Source: JAZDJP01 sp043803805
GTDB taxonomy: Bacteria > Planctomycetota > JAZDJP01
DNA length: 64,000 nucleotides
NCBI GenBank assembly: GCA_043803805.1
Contig: JAZDJP010000031.1
Coordinates: 8,176-72,175, forward strand
Direction: 5' to 3'
Shown here piece after piece: positions 41,338 to 50,156 of the stretch. Below the pieces are notes generated by a model that saw only the letters and a program-made list of their open reading frames with translations, was not told the origin of the DNA and ran no database searches. How positions within the stretch are numbered: position 1 is the stretch's first letter; each line of letters opens with the position of its first letter. The position numbers and the translations under genes are program-made.

Positions 41338-42234
41338 ATGCCTGCATTCCATCATAAAAAAAGTCCGGCCTCCCTCAACGGGTTGACCGTCAAGCCGTTG
41401 AAACCGCGTTTCACCGCCTCCCCCACCCGGCGCGGCTCCTGGAGGCAGGTGGCGCTCTTGGCGTCGCTTCTGGCGGCCGGGGCGTGCACCCGCCAGCCCA
41501 AGGAAACCTGGGACTACACGAAGGAACGGACCGTCCGCTTCAAGATGATTCCCGCCCCGGAATGGATGCGCCAGCGGGAGGCCGACGCCCGGGCGGGCTT
41601 TCTCACATCCCCCTTCCGGCTCGAACGGGACATGATCCTCTCCCTCACCCTCATGCAGGATGCCGCCTACGCCAAGGAATCGAAGTACCGCGTCGGGCCC
41701 GACGGGATGGTGGACTTCCCCCTCATCGGGCGCCTCACGGTGGAAGGCCTGACGCCGGCGGAACTGAAGGGGCTCCTGACGGAAAAACTGAGCCGTTTCT
41801 ACCGCAACCCCGAGATGGTCCTGAACCTGGAACCGGCCACGCTGGACCGGCCCGACACCTCCACCTCGGTGGCCGTGTTCGGGGAGTCGAAAGGTTCCGG
41901 GTTGTACACCTACACCGGCCGGAAGACCGTGATCGACGCCATCGCCTCCTCGGGCGGATTCTCCGCCGACTCCAACTGGCGGTCCGTCGGAGTCATCCGC
42001 CGCTGGAAAGGGGAGGACGTCATCATCGTGGTGGACGCCGAGGCCCTTTTCAAACGCGGCGACCTCCGCCAGAACATTTCGCTGGAGAACGGGGACATCC
42101 TTTACATCCCGCGCGAGCCCGACACGATGGGCGAGCGATTCCTCCACGACTGGGACCTCTTCATCCATTATATGAGCGGGATCCAGCAGACGGACGGCGC
42201 CTATCAGCAATTTGACGGCCGCTTCCGCCGCTGA
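41338..42234 (+). CDS. Polysaccharide export lipoprotein, Wza-like
   Basis: A 298-residue outer-membrane export protein. An N-terminal basic stretch and hydrophobic segment (VALLASLLAAGAC) ends in a probable lipidated cysteine. The poly_export domain follows (YRVGPDGMVDFPLIGRLTVEGLTPAELKGLL) and an SLBB-like domain (GLYTYTGRKTVIDAIASSGGFSADSNW). It should form the export channel for an extracellular polysaccharide. TATAAT at 41304-41309 lies 28 bases before the ATG. It is followed by a Wzc-like kinase, but no glycosyltransferases are in the window. Confidence 0.87.
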   Translation: MPAFHHKKSPASLNGLTVKPLKPRFTASPTRRGSWRQVALLASLLAAGACTRQPKETWDYTKERTVRFKMIPAPEWMRQREADARAGFLTSPFRLERDMILSLTLMQDAAYAKESKYRVGPDGMVDFPLIGRLTVEGLTPAELKGLLTEKLSRFYRNPEMVLNLEPATLDRPDTSTSVAVFGESKGSGLYTYTGRKTVIDAIASSGGFSADSNWRSVGVIRRWKGEDVIIVVDAEALFKRGDLRQNISLENGDILYIPREPDTMGERFLHDWDLFIHYMSGIQQTDGAYQQFDGRFRR

Positions 42235-42309
42235 TCACGGGCCGCGAAACCAGGGCTTCCCGTGAAAACGCGAACGGCCCCCGCGCCCGGGCGGACGCAG
42301 CGGTGAGCA

Positions 42310-44379
42310 ATGGATCTTCGTGATTACATCAAGGTCCTCCGACGGCACAAGTGGACCGTCGCGGGGGTGATGCTCCTCACCCTCCTCTTTCACACGTTTG
42401 TCCTGAACGTCGCCCAGACCGTCCGGTACGAGTCCTCCGCGCGCGTCCTCATCCGCCAGATCCCCACCCAGGACATTCTCGTTTTCCAGATGTCGGAACA
42501 GCAGCCCACAGGGGTGTCCTACAGCACTCGGATCGCCCTCATCACAAGCAACCCCGTCCTCGAGGATGCCCGGAAGGCCCTCCTCCCGAAATACCCCGAT
42601 GTCGTCGTCGCCGACCTCCGCCAGGACCTCATCGTCCAGGAGGAGAAGGGGACCCAGTTCGTGCGGATCATCGCCACGACGACCGACCCCCGGCGCTCCC
42701 AGGATTTCGCCAACGCCGTGGCCGAGGCATTCGTCCGATACGACACCCAGAGCGCCCGGAAGGCCCTCGAGAACGCCATCCGTTTCACCGAAGATCAGAT
42801 TCGCGTCACCAACGAGCGCTTCCGGGAGGTCGAGCAGAAGATCGCCAAATTTTCCCTCGGCGAGAAGGTCTACAGCGTGGACGAGCAGATCCGCACCCGC
42901 ATCCAGCGGCTCACGGACCTCGAGCAGGCGAAAATCCAGGCCGAGATCGAACTGGCCCAGACGGACCGGATGATTCTTGAGAAGCGGGGGATCCTTTCCG
43001 CGCCGGAGCGCCACCCGGACGCCCCGCTCCCCCAGACGCCCGCCATCACGTCGCTCAAGGCGCGCGCCGCGGACCTGGAAGTGGCCCTGGCGACGGGGCA
43101 GAACGTCTACACCCCCGAGCACCCGCGGATGAAGGAACTCACGGACGAACTCGCCGGCATCCGCCGCCAGCTCGCGGGAAACATCCGGCGCCTCGGGGTC
43201 CAGGAGGAGATCGGCCAGTTCGCGATCCAGCGGGACATCGCGCGAACGAAGATCGCCACCCTCACCGAGACCATCCGCCGGGAGGATGACCGTCTGGCGC
43301 ACTTCTCCGGAAAAAAGATCGACTATCTGCGTCACGAACGGCTCGCGAACATGCTGGAGAAAACCATCGTCAATCTCCAGACCTCGCTCGAAGAACTCCA
43401 GCTGAAACGCTCCCTCACCGCCGATAACGTCGAGGTTCACGAGATCGCCCGCGAGAGCGCGCCCCTCCGCAAGATCGGCATGGAGACCCTGCCGTTCATC
43501 ATCATCCTCGCGGTCATCGTGGGCGTCTCCTCGGCCTATCTCATCGAGTACCTGAACGACACCATTCGCAGCCCCCACGACGTAAAGCAGTTTCTGAACC
43601 TGCCGCTTCTGGGCTCCATCCCGCGGGAACGCGGCGACATCCTCCTCCACCGGGTCGCGACCAAATCGCCGCTCGCGGAACTCTACCACGCCCTGGCGAC
43701 ATTTCTGGAGGCCTACGCCCTGGAGCATGCCGTCAAGGCCTTTGTCATCGCGAGCACCAAGAGCCAGGAGGGGAAAAGCACCGTCTCCACGAATCTGGCC
43801 ATCGCGCTCGCCCAGGGCGGGGAGCACGTCATCCTCGTGGACGCCGACCTGCGGCGCTCGCAGATCCACAAATTCTTCGCCCTCGACAACGCGGCGGGCC
43901 TGGCGACCGTGCTGTCGGGCGAATGGGAGGCGGAGACGCTTCTCCGGAAGATGCGCGGTCCCGGCGCGCCCCCCGATCCCCGGCCCGTCCCCCTCCAGGC
44001 CACCTCCGTGCCGGGGCTTCAGGTGCTCACCACCGGGCCGCTCCCGCCCAACCCGGTGAATCTCCTCAAGTCCGCGCGCATGAAAACCCTCCTCGAACAA
44101 TTGAAAAGCCAGGCCGACATCGTCCTCATCGACACTCCCCCCATGACGGCCGTCATTGACGGCGGCATCCTGGCGTCGCTGGCCGACGCCGCCGTCCTCG
44201 TCGTCGGCGAAGGAGAAACCTCCCGCCACGAAGCCGCCCAGACCAAGCACGCCCTCGCCCAAGTGAACGCCCGCATCACGGGCGTCATCCTCAACAAGGT
44301 TCACCTCTTCGGCCAGGACTACTATTATTACTACAACTATGGCAAGGGGCCGCGGGAGGAGAGCGCCCTGCGGCGCTGA
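42310..44379 (+). CDS. Wzc-like BY-kinase / polysaccharide chain-length regulator
   Basis: A 689-residue inner-membrane protein. Wzz domain: TM1 at about 17-35, coiled coil, TM2 at about 395-415 (PFIIILAVIVGVSSAYLIEYL). Cytoplasmic tyrosine-kinase domain: Walker A TKSQEGKST (about 478-486), Walker A' ILVDADLRR (about 508), Walker B VLIDTPP (about 604). The tail has the tyrosine cluster DYYYYYNYG, the usual autophosphorylation sites. With the Wza-like gene it forms the core of an exopolysaccharide exporter. GCGGTGAGC precedes the ATG. Confidence 0.9.
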   Translation: MDLRDYIKVLRRHKWTVAGVMLLTLLFHTFVLNVAQTVRYESSARVLIRQIPTQDILVFQMSEQQPTGVSYSTRIALITSNPVLEDARKALLPKYPDVVVADLRQDLIVQEEKGTQFVRIIATTTDPRRSQDFANAVAEAFVRYDTQSARKALENAIRFTEDQIRVTNERFREVEQKIAKFSLGEKVYSVDEQIRTRIQRLTDLEQAKIQAEIELAQTDRMILEKRGILSAPERHPDAPLPQTPAITSLKARAADLEVALATGQNVYTPEHPRMKELTDELAGIRRQLAGNIRRLGVQEEIGQFAIQRDIARTKIATLTETIRREDDRLAHFSGKKIDYLRHERLANMLEKTIVNLQTSLEELQLKRSLTADNVEVHEIARESAPLRKIGMETLPFIIILAVIVGVSSAYLIEYLNDTIRSPHDVKQFLNLPLLGSIPRERGDILLHRVATKSPLAELYHALATFLEAYALEHAVKAFVIASTKSQEGKSTVSTNLAIALAQGGEHVILVDADLRRSQIHKFFALDNAAGLATVLSGEWEAETLLRKMRGPGAPPDPRPVPLQATSVPGLQVLTTGPLPPNPVNLLKSARMKTLLEQLKSQADIVLIDTPPMTAVIDGGILASLADAAVLVVGEGETSRHEAAQTKHALAQVNARITGVILNKVHLFGQDYYYYYNYGKGPREESALRR

Positions 44380-44430
44380 ACTCCGTTATGAATCATCCTG
44401 AGCGGGATTTCATCGAGACGTTATTTCCTG

Positions 44431-44459
44431 TAGTCCCCGCGCCACCGCCCGTCTATAAT
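44431..44459 (+). promoter_or_regulatory. Promoter of the ParB/HD-GYP genes, leaderless-type
   Basis: TAGTCC (44431-44436), 17 bases, TATAAT (44454-44459). The ATG at 44468 is 8 bases after the -10 box and there is no ribosome-binding site, which points to a leaderless mRNA. Confidence 0.6.
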
Positions 44460-44467
44460 ACCCGTCC

Positions 44468-46093
44468 ATGAAATTGGAGTTCCCCACGTTCCGAGCCTGG
44501 CGGGACCGGGCTCTCGGCCGCCGCGAGGCCGGCGATGACGACCGCATCCACCGCATCCCGGTGGACCGGATCCACCAGAACCCCTACCAGCCCCGCAAGG
44601 TGTTCGTGGACGAGGAACTGGAGGAGTTGCAGGGATCCATCCGCGAATACGGCGTCATCGTCCCCATCATCGTCCGCGCGATTGAGTCCGGCTACGAACT
44701 GGTCTGCGGGGAACGGCGTCTCCGGGCGAGCCGGCTCCTGGGGCTCCCGACCATCCCCGCCATCATCCGGAAACTCTCGACCCCGGAGATCCTCGAGGTG
44801 GCCTTCCTCGAGAACCTCCAGAGGGTGGACTTCAACCCCGTCGAGGAGGCCGAGACCTACGAGCGCCTCCGCCAGGAATTCTCGCGCCTCACCCGGGAGG
44901 AACTCGGACACAAGATCGGGAAATCCCCCGATCGCATCACCGAGAGGCTCTGGATCCTCGAACTCGCGCCCGTCCTCCGGCAGGCCCTCCTCACCCGGAT
45001 GATCACGGAGGACCACGCCCGGCTCCTCAAGGCCATCCGCGACGAGGAACGGCTTCTCCCTCTTATCGAACGGGTGTTCCGCGGGAAGGCGTCGTCCGGG
45101 GAACTGCAGAGGCTCCTCGCGGCGGAGAGCGCCCCCGCCCCGGGCGCACCGTCCGTCCCCCTGCCTTCCGGGGAGGCTCCACCCCCCCCGCCGCGGGTTC
45201 CCGACTTCGACGCGCCGCTCCTGGCGGACGTCCGGCGGCTCCTGGGATCTTTCACGGGGAACGGCGCTCCGGACATGGCCCTGGCGGACGCCCTCGTCCG
45301 AAGCCTTCTCGGGGGACTCGACGAGGATCCCGCGCTTGTCCTGGATCTTTCCCTCGCGTCCCGCGACATCGGCGCCCCCCCGGATTTCGCAACGGGGCAC
45401 CTCCCGCGCCATGTCCTGAACGTCGCGAAACTCGCCCTGCACCTGGGCCGCCATCACGGTCTCGACGCAAACGCGCTGACCGCCCTCGGGCGGGCCGCGA
45501 TCCTCCACGACCTCGGCATGAGGAACCTCCCGGCGAGCCTCGTCGGCAAGCCGGGGCGCCTGGACGCCGCCGAGGCGGGAATCCTCCACCGCCATCCCGC
45601 GGAAGGGGCGGCGCTTCTGGCGCGACTCAAACTCCTCGATCCGGAACTCACTCGCGCGGTGTCCGAGGAGCACGAGCGCGCCGACGGCAGCGGCTACCCG
45701 ATGGGGCTCAAGGGCCCCGACATCCACGTATTCGCGAAAATCATCGGCATCGCCGACACCTACGAGGCCCTCGTCTCGCCGCGGCCCCACCGCGGGGCCA
45801 TGCTCCCGCGGAAGGCCATGGAACTCCTCGTTTTCGCCGCCCACCACGGGCGGTTCGAGAAACCGTTCATCCGGAGTTTCCTCCGCGGGATGTCCCTCTT
45901 TCCCCTCGGGAGCTTCGTGCGTCTGTCCACCGGCGAGACCGGACGGGTCGTCGCGGCCAACCCCGACGACATCACCCGTCCGGTGGTTCGGATCCTGCGC
46001 GATGCCGGCGGGACGGCGCCGGCGGCCCCGGTCGTACGAGACCTGCTCCGCGAAACGGCCGTGAGCGTCACCGCGGCCATGCGGAGCGCGTGA
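44468..46093 (+). CDS. ParB-domain / HD-GYP fusion protein 1
   Basis: A 541-residue fusion. Residues about 28-220 are a ParB/Spo0J N-terminal region: NPYQPRK (38-44), the nucleotide-binding GERRLRA (81-87), ENLQRVDFNPVEEA (115-128) and an HTH (LGHKIGKSPDRITERLWIL). After a Pro/Ala-rich linker (about 220-250) comes an HD-GYP domain (about 305-500): H315, HD at 347-348, HPAEG 376-380 and EEHERADGSGYP 400-411. HD-GYP enzymes degrade c-di-GMP; the first His of the HHE motif is Glu here, so activity is uncertain. ParB domains bind CTP and slide on DNA. The HD-GYP part occupies the place of ParB's dimerisation domain. It is followed by a paralogue. Confidence 0.88.
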   Translation: MKLEFPTFRAWRDRALGRREAGDDDRIHRIPVDRIHQNPYQPRKVFVDEELEELQGSIREYGVIVPIIVRAIESGYELVCGERRLRASRLLGLPTIPAIIRKLSTPEILEVAFLENLQRVDFNPVEEAETYERLRQEFSRLTREELGHKIGKSPDRITERLWILELAPVLRQALLTRMITEDHARLLKAIRDEERLLPLIERVFRGKASSGELQRLLAAESAPAPGAPSVPLPSGEAPPPPPRVPDFDAPLLADVRRLLGSFTGNGAPDMALADALVRSLLGGLDEDPALVLDLSLASRDIGAPPDFATGHLPRHVLNVAKLALHLGRHHGLDANALTALGRAAILHDLGMRNLPASLVGKPGRLDAAEAGILHRHPAEGAALLARLKLLDPELTRAVSEEHERADGSGYPMGLKGPDIHVFAKIIGIADTYEALVSPRPHRGAMLPRKAMELLVFAAHHGRFEKPFIRSFLRGMSLFPLGSFVRLSTGETGRVVAANPDDITRPVVRILRDAGGTAPAAPVVRDLLRETAVSVTAAMRSA

Positions 46094-46391
46094 GAAGAAA
46101 GTGGATGGAGGACGGTGGATAGTTGATAGTGAATCGTTCATAGAAGAAAGATCAAGGATTCAAGGACTTATCAATGCCCCTCATGGTGAGCCCATCCACA
46201 ATTCCGCTCATGGTGAGTCCTTCGACTCACTCCGCTCGCTCAGGACAGGCCCTGTCGAACCATGAGCAGCGCCCTGGCTCATCCTTCGACTGGCTCAGGA
46301 TGAGCGGATTGATCCCGATTTTACGACCAAGAGTCTATTCGCCATCCGATCCTCGCACTATCCACTATCCACTATTCACTTCTCACCCCCG
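46094..46391. repeat. Repeat-rich spacer between the two ParB/HD-GYP genes
   Basis: Contains inverted repeats of the CTCATGGTGAG ... GTCGAACCATGAGC and CATCCTTCGACTGGCTCAGGATGAGC types (46181-46307). It also has GTGGATAGTTGATAGTGAAT at the left end against ACTATCCACTATCCACTATTCAC at the right, which are near reverse complements. No gene is supported. Confidence 0.65.
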
Positions 46392-47756
46392 ATGAGATTT
46401 TTCCGAACATGGTTTGAACCCTTCTCCCGCCGGGAGAAAATCCCCGCCGGCGGGATCGAGGAAATCCGGGAGATCCCCCTCGGGGAGATTTCCCCCAACC
46501 CCTATCAGCCCCGGAAATTTTTCGACCCGGACGAACTGACCGCCCTGGCGGACTCCATCCGGACCCACGGGGTGATCGTCCCCATCATCGTCCGGAAGGT
46601 GGACAGCGGCTACGAGACCATCGCGGGCGAGCGGCGCATCCGCGCCTGCCGCCGTCTCGGGCGAAAAACCATCCCGGCCATCGTCCTCCGGCTCAACATG
46701 CCCGGCACGCTCGAGGCCTCCTTCATCGAAAACATCCCGAGGGGCCGTCCTGTCGCGGGCGGCGACGGGTGGGACATCGAATCCCTCCGGCGGGAATTCT
46801 CCGCCCCCCCGGGCGCGCGGACCGGCGCGCCACCGCCGTCGGCTCCGCCGGATCCCCTGTCGGAGGAACTGGCCACCGCCGTAAAACACCTGTATTCCGT
46901 GCGCCCCGGATCCCCCGTGGATCGGACGGAGGCCCGTCGGACGGCGGAAAAACTCCTCGCGGAAACCCGCCTCAATCGAATGCCCCTCAATGAGTTGCGC
47001 CAAAACACAACGCCCGGAGATTTTCTCCCCCGCCATGCTCTCGGCAGAGCGGCCATCGCGCTCCGCATCGGAATGGCCCACGGACTCCCGGAAACGGATC
47101 TTCGGAATCTCGGCGAGGCCGCGCTCCTCCACGACATCGGGATGACGGCGGCGCCGGAAAGAATCATCCACAAGCCGGGCCCCCTGTCCGAGGAGGAATG
47201 GGATATCGTCCGCGCCCACTCCGAGCAGGGTGTCGCGATGCTCACCATGGAAGCGACGCATATGTCGCCCCCGCGGGAGGACGCCGACGCGATCCTCCGC
47301 CGGGTCGTCGCCGAGACCCACGAACGCAGCGACGGCAGCGGCTATCCCGGAGGCCTCGCCGGAGACGCCATCCACCCCTTTGCGAAAATCACCGCCCTGG
47401 CGGATGCGTACGCGGCCCTCACCGCGGCGCGTCCCTGGCGCGCGGCCTGGCCCCCCGCCACGGCGATCGGGTACATTCTCTACGCGGCCCTCCGCGGGCA
47501 TTTCGACAAGACCTCCGCCGGACGGCTCGCCCAGGCGTTGTCGCTTTACCCGATCGGCAGCGCCGTCCGGATTTCCACCCGCGAAACGGCCACGGTCGTC
47601 GCGGCCAACCCCGGCGACATCGCCCGGCCCGTGGTGCGCGTGGAACGGGATCCAAAGGGGAATCCCGTCGAGCCCCCGCGTCTCCGGGATCTCGCCATCG
47701 AAAAAGATGTCTCTATTGCGCGCGGAATCGGCGTCGACGCGGAGAGCCCCGCATGA
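46392..47756 (+). CDS. ParB-domain / HD-GYP fusion protein 2
   Basis: A 454-residue paralogue of the preceding protein. ParB N-terminal: NPYQPRKFF (36-44), GERRIRA (79-85) and a shortened ENIPR (113-117). The ParB HTH is missing and replaced by a Pro-rich linker and a short helical stretch. HD-GYP domain about 205-410: H215, HD 247-248, HSEQG 276-280, ETHERSDGSGYP 308-319. As in the first protein, the first His of HHE is replaced (Thr). Loss of the HTH suggests it cannot itself recognise a parS-like site and may heterodimerise with the first protein. Its stop overlaps a small membrane-protein gene by 4 bases. Confidence 0.86.
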   Translation: MRFFRTWFEPFSRREKIPAGGIEEIREIPLGEISPNPYQPRKFFDPDELTALADSIRTHGVIVPIIVRKVDSGYETIAGERRIRACRRLGRKTIPAIVLRLNMPGTLEASFIENIPRGRPVAGGDGWDIESLRREFSAPPGARTGAPPPSAPPDPLSEELATAVKHLYSVRPGSPVDRTEARRTAEKLLAETRLNRMPLNELRQNTTPGDFLPRHALGRAAIALRIGMAHGLPETDLRNLGEAALLHDIGMTAAPERIIHKPGPLSEEEWDIVRAHSEQGVAMLTMEATHMSPPREDADAILRRVVAETHERSDGSGYPGGLAGDAIHPFAKITALADAYAALTAARPWRAAWPPATAIGYILYAALRGHFDKTSAGRLAQALSLYPIGSAVRISTRETATVVAANPGDIARPVVRVERDPKGNPVEPPRLRDLAIEKDVSIARGIGVDAESPA

Positions 47757-47920
47757 AGATCCTCAAATGGAGGGTTCTCGCCGTCCTGATCATCCTCGCG
47801 GCCATCGCCACGGGCATCTACGTGCTGTTGATTTCCGAGAAAATCAACCGTTACTGGCTGGACCACTCCGTCGTCCGCATCCCCCGCGGGCTCCCGCCTG
47901 ACCGGAATGACCGGCCGTGA
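47753..47920 (+). CDS. Single-helix membrane protein coupled to the ParB/HD-GYP gene
   Basis: A 55-residue protein. WRVLAVLIILAAIATGIYVLLI is one membrane helix; the tail NRYWLDHSVVRIPRGLPP is probably periplasmic. Its ATG overlaps the preceding stop (ATGA), so translation is coupled. It could anchor or sense for the ParB/HD-GYP proteins. No family was recognised. Confidence 0.6.
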   Translation: MKILKWRVLAVLIILAAIATGIYVLLISEKINRYWLDHSVVRIPRGLPPDRNDRP

Positions 47921-48026
47921 GACCGCGGGACATCCCCGGGGCAATCATCGGACGCGGGACCGCGCCCCCATCCATGAAGGGCGATGGAAAAATCGCGAAC
48001 CCGCGCTCCAGCCGTCTGGCTTTTCG

Positions 48027-48064
48027 CCACGAATAGGGTATCATTCCACGAATAGGGTATCATT
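48027..48064. repeat. 19-nt exact tandem repeat at the start codon
   Basis: CCACGAATAGGGTATCATT is repeated at 48027-48045 and 48046-48064, ending one base before the ATG at 48066. Each copy holds a TATCAT, a possible -10 box, so the duplication may affect transcription or the leader. Confidence 0.75.
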
Positions 48065-48065
48065 A

Positions 48066-50090
48066 ATGAACAGCCCCATGAACACCCCCTTCCGAATTCG
48101 ATTTTCGGTGTTTATCGCGACTGTCCTCGCGGCAGGTTCCGCGCTGGCCCTCTGGTCCGACAGCGCCTCCGTCGGCGACCCGGTCGTCGTGTGGAACGAC
48201 GTCCAGAATAATCCCGCCGCCGTGAGCGACGGCGCCGGGGGCGTCATCGTCGCCTGGCAGGACGCGCGAAGCGGCGCCGACAACGACATCTACGCCCAGC
48301 GGGTGACCGCAACGGGCCCGCAATGGACCGCGGGAGGCATTCCCGTCGTGACGCTCGCCCAGGACCAGGCGAACCCGGCGGCGGTGTCCGACGGGGCGGG
48401 CGGCGTCATCATCGGCTGGCAGGACTTCCGGAGCGGCGCCGACAACGACATCCATGCCCAGCGGCTGGATTCCGACGGAAACGCCCTCTGGACCGCCAAC
48501 GGCGTCCTGGTGACGGGGGCGATCTCCCATCAGGAACTGCCGAAGATGATCGCCGACGGCGCGGGCGGGGCCATCCTCGCCTGGCGGGATTCCCGGGGCG
48601 GCGTCACCTCGGACATCTATGCCCAGCGCCTCGACGCGGACGGCAATCCCCTGTGGACCGCCGACGGCGTCGCCGTGTGCGCCGCCGCCGGCGATCAGGA
48701 CAAGCCCGTCCTCGTGTCCGACGGCGCGGGCGGGGCCGTTGTGGCATGGACGGATCTGCGCGGAGCCGACCGCGACATTTACGCCCAGCGCCTCGACGCG
48801 GACGGCAATCCCCTGTGGGCCGCCGACGGCGTCGCCGTGTGCGCCGCCGCCGGCGATCAGGATCTCCCCGCGATGGTCCCCGACGGCGCGGGCCGGGCGA
48901 TCGTCGCCTGGCAGGATTACCGGAACGGCGGCGACAACGATGTGTACGCCCAGCGCATGAACCCCGTAGGCGCCGCCGACTGGGCGGCGAACGGCATTGC
49001 GCTGAGCGCCGCCGCCGGCGATCAACAATCCCCCATCCTCGTCTCCGACGGCGCCGGAGGGGCGATCGCGGCCTGGCAGGATTATCGGAGCGGCGCCAAC
49101 AACGACATCTACGCCCAGCGGGTGAACACCTCCGGAGACGTTCTGTGGACGGCCGGCGGCGTCGCCGTGTCGGCGGCCGCGGGGGAGCAGCGAAATCCCG
49201 CCGGAATTTCCGACGGGGCCGGCGGCGCGATCATCGCCTGGCGGGACGCGCGGAGCGGCGCCGACGACATTTACGCCCGGAAAATCGGCGCCGACGGCGC
49301 CGCCGCCTGGACCGCCGACGGAAACGCCGTCGGTTCCGCCGCAGGAAATCAACAAGCCCCCGCTCTCGTCCCGGACGGCGCCGAAGGCGCGATCGCGGTC
49401 TGGGAGGACCTCCGGAGCGGCACGGAGGACATCTACGCCGCGCGAATCCACGCAAGCGGGCTCCTCGGAAGTCCGCCGCCGGCCCCGTCGGGACTTTCCG
49501 CCGCGGCCGACTCCGACACCCGGGTGAATCTTTCCTGGACCGACAATTCCACCGACGAAACCGGATTTCGGATCGAACGGAGTTCCGACAACATTACGTT
49601 CACCGCCGACGGCACGACCGCGGCCGGCGACACGACCTACACAAGCCCAAACCTTTCCCCCTCCACCGCAACGTATTTCCGCGTGGCGGCTTATAATGGA
49701 AAGGGCGATTCGTCCCCCACCGCCGTCGCCAACGCCCTCACGCGTCCCTCCGCGCCGACGGGACTCACGGCCACCGCCGCCTCCGATTCCGCCGTCAACC
49801 TCGCTTGGACAAACGGCTCCGCCCACGACGGCCTTCACGTGGAACGAAGCACCGGCGGGGATTATTCGGAAATCGCCGCGCCGGACGCCGATATCACCAC
49901 CTTCGCGGATACCGGTCTTTCTCCCTCCACCACCTACACCTACCGCCTCCGCGCACACAACGCCAGCGGGTTTTCCGCTTATTCGACAGTCTCTGACGCA
50001 ACGACGGACAATATCCCGACCGTCGGAACAGGAACAGGAACAGGAAGTGGAGGCGGTTGCTTTATCTCCTTGCTGAAAAAACAAAAATAG
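48066..50090 (+). CDS. Secreted repeat protein with two Fn3 domains and GGGCFISLL tail
   Basis: A 674-residue surface or extracellular protein. The signal peptide is at about 1-29 (FSVFIATVLAAGSALA). Then nine or so repeats of about 50-54 residues follow, each with DGAGGAIVAWQDYRSG..NDIYAQR and D(A)DGNPLWTADGVAV, a blade-like pattern to about residue 470. Two fibronectin type III domains follow (about 475-560 and 563-650). The end is a Gly/Thr-rich stretch and GGGCFISLLKKQK. Two blades are almost identical in DNA (162-base offset). The cysteine tail may be a sorting signal. ATG 48066 gives the signal peptide; earlier in-frame sequence is not coding-like. Confidence 0.83.
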   Translation: MNSPMNTPFRIRFSVFIATVLAAGSALALWSDSASVGDPVVVWNDVQNNPAAVSDGAGGVIVAWQDARSGADNDIYAQRVTATGPQWTAGGIPVVTLAQDQANPAAVSDGAGGVIIGWQDFRSGADNDIHAQRLDSDGNALWTANGVLVTGAISHQELPKMIADGAGGAILAWRDSRGGVTSDIYAQRLDADGNPLWTADGVAVCAAAGDQDKPVLVSDGAGGAVVAWTDLRGADRDIYAQRLDADGNPLWAADGVAVCAAAGDQDLPAMVPDGAGRAIVAWQDYRNGGDNDVYAQRMNPVGAADWAANGIALSAAAGDQQSPILVSDGAGGAIAAWQDYRSGANNDIYAQRVNTSGDVLWTAGGVAVSAAAGEQRNPAGISDGAGGAIIAWRDARSGADDIYARKIGADGAAAWTADGNAVGSAAGNQQAPALVPDGAEGAIAVWEDLRSGTEDIYAARIHASGLLGSPPPAPSGLSAAADSDTRVNLSWTDNSTDETGFRIERSSDNITFTADGTTAAGDTTYTSPNLSPSTATYFRVAAYNGKGDSSPTAVANALTRPSAPTGLTATAASDSAVNLAWTNGSAHDGLHVERSTGGDYSEIAAPDADITTFADTGLSPSTTYTYRLRAHNASGFSAYSTVSDATTDNIPTVGTGTGTGSGGGCFISLLKKQK

Positions 50091-50116
50091 TCGAATGGAA
50101 CCGAGTTTAGTATAAT
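50088..50116 (+). promoter_or_regulatory. Candidate promoter of the DUF4160/DUF2442 pair
   Basis: TAGTCG (50088-50093), 17 bases, TATAAT (50111-50116). The start codon is at 50157 with AAGGAG in front. The -35 overlaps the end of the upstream gene. Confidence 0.45.
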
Positions 50117-50156
50117 ACTCTTATGGGCGGGATGACCTTTCCGCCAAGGAGAAACC

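Noticed and set aside
42235..44304. A 689-codon minus-strand frame across the BY-kinase gene
   Set aside because: It mirrors the real kinase gene. No start signal and no recognisable domain were found.
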